From Girardinichthys multiradiatus (taxonomy: Eukaryota > Chordata > Actinopteri > Cyprinodontiformes > Goodeidae): a DNA stretch of 64,000 nucleotides. The position numbers were made by a program, and so were the translations under genes. The stretch lies in the NCBI RefSeq assembly GCF_021462225.1, contig NC_061816.1:23607049-23671048 (forward strand), read 5' to 3'. Below the pieces are notes generated by a model that saw nothing but the letters and a program-made list of their open reading frames with translations, was not told where the DNA came from and ran no database searches. Within the stretch, counting starts at the first letter, position 1; the number at the start of each line of letters is the position of its first letter. Shown here piece by piece: positions 57,901 through 64,000 of this stretch.

Positions 57901-59630
57901 TGGCAGTGTAGGCCAGTACTAAGTCCTGCTGGAAAATAAAATCAGCAGCTCTACACAGATTCTCAGGAGAGCATGAAGTGCTCTAGAATTTCCTGGTGGA
58001 TGGCTGCATTGACTGTGGACTTCAGGAAACACAGTGGACCAACAACAGCAGATGACATGGTACCCCAAACCATCACTGACTGTGGAAACTTCACACTGGA
58101 CTTGAAGCAACGTGGATTCTGTTCCTCTCCACTCTTCCTCCAGATTCTGGGACCTTGATTTCCAAATGAAATGCAGAATTTACTTTCATCTGAAAAAAGG
58201 ACTTTGGACCATTGAGCCTCAGTCCAGTTCCTTTTCTCCTTAGCCCAGGTGTTGCTTCTGGTTCAGCAGTGGCTTGACATGAGGAAAATGACGTTTGTAG
58301 CCAGTGTCTAGTATTATGCAAGAAATGAGCCAGTCCTTTGAAGGACTTGTTAAAAGTCACAACATCCACCCTACAATGAGCCACGAATCCCATTTCCACA
58401 TGTAACTTAGCAAGTTTAATTTACAGCGCCCTCTGCCTGTCTGCTACTTCACCTGCCTCTTGGCTGCAGGCCTTCAGAGCAGCAGTACTTATGACAAATA
58501 CTAACGTGTTGGAAACTATTTAAAGGTAACTAAATGTAATTAGTTTCATAAAGTTGTTGAAATGCTTACACTACTATTCCATTTTATGTGGCATAACTTG
58601 GAACCTTAACCTGTTACATTTTCAAAGGAACCTAGCAAACACAGGATGAACAATGGGAAAGTGGTGTGAAATGTACCTGAGATTACTCAAAGTGATGGTA
58701 GTACTGTAAACAAATGTTACTGAACATAATGAGACATGTTCTCATCATGAAAGTCAAGCTGCAGTCGATAGCTCCTATAGTCTAAAGTTAAAAGAACAAT
58801 GGCTGTTGGGATGTAGTTTGTGTTCCAGGTCATCATCAGCTAACTGACACATGCCGGGGTGGGGGTGGGGGGTTCGTTCTTGTACAACAGTACTCTAGAG
58901 ATGTACTGTTGCAACCTAACCTGTAGAGCATATCTGGTGTGGCAGACATCCTATCACACCTGCTGGATCTCATTTGGAGAACAGAAGGTAGTTGGGCAAA
59001 CAGGCAGGTGTGAAGCTATGCCTGAGAAAACTTTCTTGCCCTGTTTCTCCTGCCTGACATTATCCCGGCCACAGTAAGGTCTCTGAGGAACAACATGGAT
59101 GAGCTATAGCAGGATATTCGTCTCTGTAAGGATTTTAGAGAATGTTGCATTTGAACTTTCAAGGAAACGTAGCTTACTGGGCAAGACTGGGACTCTGACC
59201 TATTTTTGCAATAAAGCAGACATTAATTATCATAATATTATAGATTATTAATGTAGGATTAAACAACAGGAAACATTATGAATGACAGTCTCACCAATGC
59301 AGAACATTCTCTGATGAGAACAGACTCAGATATGTTTGAGAAAAATGACATCTTAAAAGACAAATAGACTTTTTCCTCTTATAAAGAAATCATGATATGA
59401 AAATATTAAAACATTTTTCATGATCTGAGACAATTCAATGTGAGGAGAAAACAGATTCACATCACTGTACTTCTGTTTTTTTTTCCAATAAAACAGACAT
59501 TAAATATCATATTATTATCGATTATTAATGAAGGATTTCAATAGGTAATGTTATGAATGACAGTCTCACCGATGCAGAACATTCCTTGATGAAGACACAG
59601 CAACGCCACCAAACCACAGAGTTTAAACAT
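45991..59630 (-). CDS. Two-V-domain immunoglobulin superfamily type I membrane protein, unassigned
   Basis: Coding exons: 59570-59630, 55591-55754, 51193-51340, 48509-48645, 48011-48135, 47140-47213, 46893-47036, 46564-46722, 46219-46302, 45991-46121. All are GT-AG with matching phases; total 408 codons. Residues 1-20 are a signal peptide (MFKLCGLVALLCLHQG). Domain 1 has Cys39, Trp53 and DADMYEC (Cys108). Domain 2 has Cys144, Trp158 and DSGKYQC (Cys207). Each domain is split by a phase-0 intron between its two halves, as in CTX/JAM-type V domains. Possible N-glycosylation at Asn90 and Asn129. Residues about 237-380 form an acidic Ser/Thr/Glu-rich stalk. Residues about 385-405 span the membrane (AGLIGGVLLITAMVLCVLGAL). 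The tail is only RHI, so no signalling motif. Expected at the cell surface as an adhesion or ligand-type molecule. No family name is justified. Introns carry three LINEs, SINEs and Tc1 copies. Confidence 0.82.
47530..47930 (-). mobile_element. LINE reverse transcriptase fragment
   Basis: The minus strand reads, with stops, EAAIQERVSRMKNWATPGLDM and then LKKLTALHEYLATQLNQL, a pattern typical of the start of the reverse transcriptase of a fish R2/R4 (Rex6)-like element. A G run at 47711-47725 interrupts it. It lies in the Ig gene between exons 5 and 6. Confidence 0.55.
49333..49684 (-). mobile_element. tRNA-derived SINE with intact pol III boxes
   Basis: Minus-strand retroposon. Near its 5' end are an A box TGGCACAGTTGG (49672-49683) and a B box GGTTCGACTCC (49628-49638), both fitting the consensus, 33 bases apart. 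The body carries conserved blocks shared with 38,216-38,575. The 3' end is TATAGAAAATGACTGACTGAC, a short tandem tail typical of elements moved by LINE enzymes. It is flanked by near-identical AATGTCAGT / AATGTCTGT, a probable target duplication, and it sits inside a Tc1 element. Confidence 0.85.
49764..49827. repeat. Perfect AT-rich hairpin
   Basis: AAGCAAAACTCATATAGATTCATTACT and its exact reverse complement, separated by ATATATATAT. A third copy of the arm core (AGTAATGAATCTATAT) precedes it at 49749. It derives from a Tc1-family terminal region. Confidence 0.85.
50068..50942 (-). mobile_element. RTE/Rex3-like LINE, 5'-truncated
   Basis: A minus-strand insertion flanked by the 8-bp repeat ACTTTATA (50060-50067, 50943-50950). 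It codes the 3' half of the reverse transcriptase: FADDVVLLAPSSQDLQHVL (catalytic DD), MRISSSKSEAMVL, VEEFKYLGVLFTSEGRMERE, then after a frameshift the C-terminal MTERTRSQIQATEMSFL and GRRPRGRPRTCWRDY. The 3' tail is a (GAC)n run. The clade name is from memory. Confidence 0.85.
51889..52016 (-). mobile_element. SINE, strongly 5'-truncated
   Basis: Only the 3' third of the 49,333-49,684 family remains (GATGGACTGGCGACCTGTCC to the GACTGATTGAC tail). It is flanked by CAGACATTATGT (51877-51888) and CAGACATTGTGT (52017-52028), a target duplication with one difference. Confidence 0.8.
52250..52510 (+). mobile_element. Tc1-like 3' fragment
   Basis: Plus strand, same kind of remnant as at 22,170: GGATCTTAATCTCACTGAGATGCTATGGGGTGACTTGAAAC (DLNLTEMLWGDL-type) followed by AACAAACCCCTCAAACATCTC. 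Confidence 0.65.
52610..54365 (+). mobile_element. RTE/Rex3-like LINE with both ends but large internal deletions
   Basis: The 5' end CCCCTCCCTGAACAGCCACC with GTGGTGGAGGGG downstream is the conserved start of this fish LINE family. Coding pieces: ALGMWNVTSLGGKEPELVREVERY (endonuclease start, about 53025), SMIDFAVMSSDLWPHLLDT and STDHHLVVSWIRW (endonuclease end, about 53315-53430), MKISSSTSEGTVLDQK and VEELKYLWVLFTCEGRMERE (after the reverse transcriptase core, about 53840-53990), and GRRPRGRPRTRWRDY with a 3' GAGTACGAGTATGAG tail. The reverse transcriptase active site is missing, so it is dead. Confidence 0.85.
54551..54680. repeat. Perfect palindrome with 61-bp arms
   Basis: The 61 bases from 54551 (TCTTTTCTGGTGATCCAGGT...) are the exact reverse complement of 54620-54680 (...ACCTGGATCACCAGAAAAGA). 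The 8-base spacer is TGTCTGTC. No mismatch was found. It lies in the large intron of the Ig gene between exons 2 and 3. Confidence 0.95.
54681..55590. other. Ig gene intron, nothing else recognised
   Basis: AT-rich intron between coding exons 2 and 3. No repeat family or open frame could be assigned. Confidence 0.35.
56136..56709 (+). mobile_element. RTE/Rex3-like LINE, 5'-truncated
   Basis: An insertion flanked by the 9-bp repeat AAGAAAACA (56127-56135, 56710-56718), ending in a (CGAA)n tail. Its single open frame codes the reverse transcriptase C-terminus: YGHELWVMTERTRSRIQAAE, MSFLRRVAGHSLRDRVRSSA, HIERSQLRWLGHLYRMPPGR and GRRPRGRPRTCWRDY. The uninterrupted frame over about 160 codons suggests it is young. 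It lies in Ig gene intron 1. Confidence 0.9.
56719..57439. other. Ig gene intron, nothing recognised
   Basis: AT-rich intron 1 sequence with no assignable repeat or frame. Confidence 0.3.
57440..58410 (-). mobile_element. Tc1-like transposon, decayed
   Basis: A terminal-repeat region with CAGTGTCTCAGAAAATTAGAATATCAC at 57567, then minus-strand transposase text. A 102-codon frame at 58091-58399 keeps SFFQMKVNSAFHLEIKVPESGGR, equivalent to LFSDESKFCMSFGNQGARVWR of copy C, but the first catalytic Asp codon is altered (FQMKVN). The right end is truncated near 58410. Confidence 0.75.
59205..59605. repeat. Tandem partial duplication covering the signal-peptide exon boundary
   Basis: 59215-59315 and 59490-59590 are similar copies 275 bases apart. 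Both contain CATTAATTATCAT / CATTAAATATCAT, a shared GATTATTAATG, and AATGACAGTCTCACC followed by ATGCAGAACATTC. The second copy includes the 3' half and donor site of the Ig gene's first coding exon (59570-59630). The first copy keeps the donor (CTGCATTG|GTGAGA) but not the start codon. Confidence 0.8.
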
Positions 59631-59990
59631 CTTGTTCTCCTGCAGTGCTGATTAAAACACAACAGTCTGGTTCAGCATGTGGTGAATCATCAGAGATAGA
59701 ACAATAGGTTTATTAATTCAAAACATCACCATGAATTCAATAAAAGCTGTCCTCATTAGTTTGCTTTTATAGTTGAATGCAGTGATATTAATTTGCCTTG
59801 CAGACTCTATTCTCCCTGTAAAAGATTTTCTGTTAACATCATATTCTTCTGGGATGTTCAGGGTTAACTGTAGGTTGATAACACTGTACCTGTTATCATT
59901 GCACAAAATAATAATAACAAAAATGAATAGCCTCAAACAAACCTGCTCTTACCAGGAAAAGGCTGCATGAAGAGAAAAGGGAATCCTTCA
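59631..59990 (-). promoter_or_regulatory. Ig gene 5' untranslated region, possible non-coding first exon
   Basis: Just upstream of the start codon are possible acceptors (TTTTAATCAG, CACTGCAG at about 59643-59660). A good donor (TTTTCCTG|GTAAGAGC) lies at about 59955. Together they suggest that a non-coding first exon is spliced to the signal-peptide exon. No TATA box was identified. Confidence 0.35.
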
Positions 59991-60149
59991 GAGCTGAGGT
60001 GTTCCCTTCAGCGTTCATATGTTTTAAATAACACCAGCTGCTTCCTCTCACTTTACAAGACAGCCTCCAATCTCAGCTGCACCACAGGCTGCTTTCAAGT
60101 GCCATGGGTCATATCTGAACTACACAGAACTACACAATCAAAACGTTAG

Positions 60150-60680
60150 ATAGCCTCCCAAAAATAATTCACACCCCTTAAATTTATCCACAATCTGTCA
60201 CATTAAAACCGCAAACTTTACTTGATTTATAGACTACAACTAACTCTCCACATTCCTCATTAATATGTCAGCTTGAGGCTGTGGGGATGTTTTTCTTCTT
60301 CAGAGTCGATGAGAAGATGAATGGAGCTAAATCCTGGAAAAAAATCTGTTAGACGCTACAGAAGACTAGAGGATGGGGTAGAGGTTGACCTTCCAGCAGG
60401 ACAACCACCCTAAACATACAGCCAGAGATACAATGGAATGGCTTTGATCAATGAAGACCCAAGGGTTAGAATGGCCCAGTCCTAAGTCCAGACCTCAACC
60501 CAATCGAGAATCTATGGCAAGATCTGAAACCTGCTGTTCACAATTGCTCTCCATCTAATCTGAGTGAGCTTGACCTGCAGCCTGATGGCTCTACAAAGTA
60601 TTGACTAAAAAACGTAGAAAACCATAAATCATTGTCTTTCCACTTCAAAAATAATTCACTACTTCGTGTTGTTTGACATT
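60150..60680 (+). mobile_element. Tc1-like transposon, internally deleted
   Basis: Plus strand. The left end has CCAAAAATAATTCACACCCCTTAAATTTATCC. It then jumps to the transposase end: CTTCCAGCAGGACAACCACCCTAAACATAC ([12 protein letters not shown]) and CCAGACCTCAACCCAATCGAGAATCTATGG (PDLNPIENLW), with the right end near 60655. The N-terminal half is missing. Confidence 0.75.
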
Positions 60681-63190
60681 TTCAAGGCACTGTGTTTTTT
60701 GTTGCTTCCTCCACCACTATGGAAACAAACATGCACATTTGCCAAAAGAAAAATGTTGTCTTTTAGGACAGCTGAAGCTGCAGGTGGTTTTCATTTGATT
60801 TTTGATAGGTTCATCTGTATTGACCCATCCATACTGAGGGTAAAAACATGACCTGCTGCACCTGCTGCTGTTTTTACTTAGCTAACAACGGACATGTTAT
60901 CGGACACCAAAAGGCACGTGGCAGGATTTCTACATGCAAATAATGTTCAAAATGCAAAGTAAGCATCTGGAATACTGATGTGGAGGAACACGACTTAAAA
61001 TGTTGCAAGAGGTTCTGCAGATGGTGAGGAGCCCACAGAATCCTGATGCCAAGCGCAGGGTGCTGTCTGTAGTGGTATGAAGACTCTGTGGAGCCTAAAC
61101 CCAGAGAAGAACTGAGAGGAAATACTCAGTGTAAGATGATCACATGCGAAGAATGCAAAGAAGAAGATTGCTCTACGTTTAAAATCAGTTTAACTAAATT
61201 TACTACATAAAAACTGGATTTTCTCAAGTGAAATCTGCACAGACCTGCAGAGTTCTGTGAATTCTTGCAGTCATACAAGCACTGCATCAACAATGAGGAA
61301 CGTGAGAACTGACACATTTCAGAGCCTATACATGTGGATTCCAGCTTCTTATGTGACCACAGGGATGCCAACTAAAGATGCATTCAAAGTGACTGGGAAA
61401 AAAAACATTCCCTCATAGACTAGTAGTGTCAGGACTGTTGCTTTTATTCTCATGCTTCAATGCAGACAGTGTTTTCTTTTGACAGAAATGTTGGATTAAA
61501 GTTTTCACTGGAATTTGCCAGATTTTTTTGCACTTTGATATTTCCTAACTGTAATCTATATAATAATAAATGATCAAAAGGAAATCTCAGTGCAGACCCG
61601 AATGTATCTTATCTTGGATTTTTAATGTAAGTAAATCCTTTAGATGCTTCAGAAATCCATTGAGGTATTAAAGTAGAAAGATCTAAATACATTTAGCGTG
61701 TTTGCTCAGAAAGTCTTAGAAATGTATGACTGTTTTAAACTTTTTGCAGCAAGTCAAGTTTGAGTTTTGTTTTGGAATGAAGTGTTCAGGGAACTGGATC
61801 AGTGTTTTACCGAGTTTGGGTTTATTCACATCAAGAAGAGAACTGTTCAGTTTCATTTAATGTCAAAGATTTATCTGGAGCCTGTACACCTCCCTGCTGC
61901 TTCACTTCTGTCTACAAACTGCAGGTGGAGCAGTAGCTTCATCAAAGAACAGTGATGGGATAACAGCACAATGTGACAGCAAGCCTTCTCGTCCTAAGAA
62001 CAAAAGGCCTTTAAGATCTTTGAACTAAGAAGTTGATGTGCTGTGACTTCACCCTGTTGCAAAAAGAGCTGCAGCAACACTCCAGTGATCTCATCGTTAG
62101 CTCAGAGGAGAACATTAATGAAGGAGCACCAGCTGATAGCACTCTGCTATTCTGAATCACATGAGCAGAACAGTTGCCTTAAAATGGAGACGAGCTTGAA
62201 CTCATTCTTCAACCATGGTTAGCTGGCCAGGTGTGAATAAGAAAACATCCAGGACAAACTGATGTTTTGCAGGAAGTACTAGGCTGCAGAGGACCAGGGT
62301 AAGTGTATTTTGTCCAGTGAGGACCCTTGAAACTGTAAGGGACATCTGGAAAAAGGACTGTCTGGAGAGTAAAATAAGGACAGTACCATGGTGACAGTGA
62401 ATGCAAACGACAAGCGTATGATACAGTATTTTCAGTTGCACTTTACATAAACTTGATGTATTTCTCAATAAGAGCATTTAAAGCTTATTAAATGTTTATT
62501 GGCCTTCAGCAATCCACAGACATTTAATAAAAACAGGCTTCCTACACATTTGACATAGAACAAGTCCCTACTTTTCCAATTCTAAAGTATAAATAGAAAA
62601 TGTGACAAGGAACTGATGTTTCTGCAGCTTTGAAAATGGAACACGTAAAAACTACTGTCGGTAAGAAAAATTGTCTCATGGAGAGACTTATAGATGAATA
62701 GATTTCTATAAAGAGCTGTCTGTAACAATTACATGACAAGGTAACACACAAACACAAGTTTATAACGTCAAACTTCTTTTTAATATTTCACAAACAGTAA
62801 GTCCTTTATCAAACCAAATTTACCAGAGCTGAAGCCAGAAGAGGGTCCAAATGTAGACATGTTTTATCACAGTGCTGCTAACCCATCCCACCAACACACA
62901 ATAAACATCAAACCATTAGAACATTGAGCCAAGCTCTTCCAGTGAACCTGCACATTTGGTCACACATGGTCAGCTGTCATGTTATCAGTGTTTATATAGC
63001 CATGAATTAGTTTTGAAACAAAGAGAAATGGATTCTCTGCAGAGTGTGATCTCTTCCAATCATGAACATATCTTTGAAAATCTAGACAACCTAGCAGTAA
63101 TGGCTGCTCAATAAGCAATGCTAACACTGAAGACAACACAGGTACATCAGGACTGCACATCCAGACATCTGTGCAAACGCGCCTTCAGTT
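60681..63190. other. Intergenic, no gene recognised
   Basis: Short open frames at 60666-60851, 61126-61371, 61767-61955 and 62202-62757 show no known domain or consistent splice sites. Confidence 0.35.
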
Positions 63191-63194
63191 ACAG

Positions 63195-64000
63195 CAGGAC
63201 ACAGAGCCAAAAAAGTAATCACCCCCGTGAACTTTTCCGCACTCTGTCCCGATCCAACAACAAACTGTGTATTTCACTTGGATTTTATGTGACGGGCCAA
63301 CACAACTGAGTGCAGTATTATGAAGGAGAACAATTCATGGTTTTCAATCTTTTATTTGTACCCTAAACCGGAAACAGTGTCAAGTGATGCAGTGTTCTGC
63401 CCAATGAATGGATTTTATTCATTTATTAAGAAACAGAAAATCTCAATAATAATGATGAAGGTAGGTTTTAAAATTCGATTAGCCAGACAATACATGTGGC
63501 CTAACAGGAAGTAGGTGGGGTCGTCATTACTTAAGCATTTTTGGAAACAGTTGTGTGATAAGCTTCATTTTTTGGCTGCAATCAAACACATGCACAGTAC
63601 TGATAGTGGGATTTGTACATCAGTATTTTGCTAGTTGAGAAAGTTGGTATTTAAACTCAAACTAGACTTTTAATTTTAAACCACATCATATCATAAACCT
63701 GTTTCGATAAGAAAAAAAACAACTTAAAATGAAGACTTTTCTGTTTATATGCCAAGCTCTACTTTAGCCCCATTCTTTACAAAATAGCTCAAACTCAGTC
63801 ATATTCAATATGGAGTATCAATGTTCAAGTCTTGCCACAGATTCTCAATTGGACATAGGCCCAGACTTGGCTATTCTAAAACATGAATATATTTGATCTA
63901 AACCACTCCAATGTATTCAGGTTGTATTTTTATGGTTGCTCTGCAGAAAGATGAACCTGTGCCACAGTTTTATGTCTTTTGCAGCCTCTAACAGTTTTTT
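63195..64000 (-). mobile_element. Tc1-like transposon pieces running off the window
   Basis: The left part (63210-63360) resembles a terminal region (AATCACCCCCGTGAACTTTT, GTGACGGGCCAACACAACTG). After unrelated sequence, 63765-64000 matches minus-strand transposase sequence seen at 24985-25215 (GTCTTGCCACAGATTCTCAATTGGAC, GAAAGATGAACCTGTGCCACAG, TTTTGCAGCCTCTAACAG). The right end is outside the window. Confidence 0.6.

Overview
The window is vertebrate nuclear DNA, almost certainly from a ray-finned (teleost) fish. Genes are split into short exons with GT-AG introns. The space between exons is filled with typical fish repeats: many Tc1-like transposons, RTE/Rex-type LINE pieces, a tRNA-derived SINE with CA-rich body, and CA, CTCAC and 32-bp tandem repeats. 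No bacterial, phage or CRISPR features are present, and only three host genes can be supported.

Layout. Positions 1-6,060 are repeats: a LINE-tailed retroposon carrying a small membrane-protein ORF, a 32-bp minisatellite and decayed Tc1 copies. Positions 6,150-6,601 (minus) hold the first two coding exons of an slx9/fam207a-like ribosome-biogenesis gene; its later exons were not found. A broken Tc1 element follows at 7,034-8,588. Positions 10,378-34,524 (minus) are a complete phospholipase C delta gene, best matched to plcd4. All 15 coding exons join in frame to 756 codons and carry PH, EF-hand, X, Y and C2 domains with the catalytic residues kept. Its introns have taken up a 1.45-kb long-inverted-repeat transposon, nested Tc1 elements, a SINE split by a LINE insertion, and an orphan exon-sized piece of a BICD (bicaudal D) gene. 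Positions 34,580-45,150 contain no recognisable host gene; they hold two further copies of the same Tc1 family (one with an apparently intact transposase) and LINE fragments. Positions 45,991-59,630 (minus) are a second complete gene: ten coding exons, 408 codons, for a type I membrane protein with two V-like immunoglobulin domains, an acidic stalk and almost no cytoplasmic tail. I could not assign this to a named family. Positions 59,640-64,000 are intergenic with Tc1 fragments.

Functional picture. The PLC hydrolyses PIP2 at membranes to IP3 and diacylglycerol. The Ig protein is likely a cell-surface adhesion or ligand-type molecule. SLX9 acts in the nucleolus. Nothing shows that the three act together; they are neighbours on the same strand. 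The most unusual items are the unassigned V-V Ig gene with its duplicated stalk exons, the BICD fragment inside plcd4, the long-inverted-repeat element with a 6-bp target duplication, and a perfect 61-bp-arm palindrome. All splice sites, joins and family calls were made by eye from the sequence and remembered families; no search was run.
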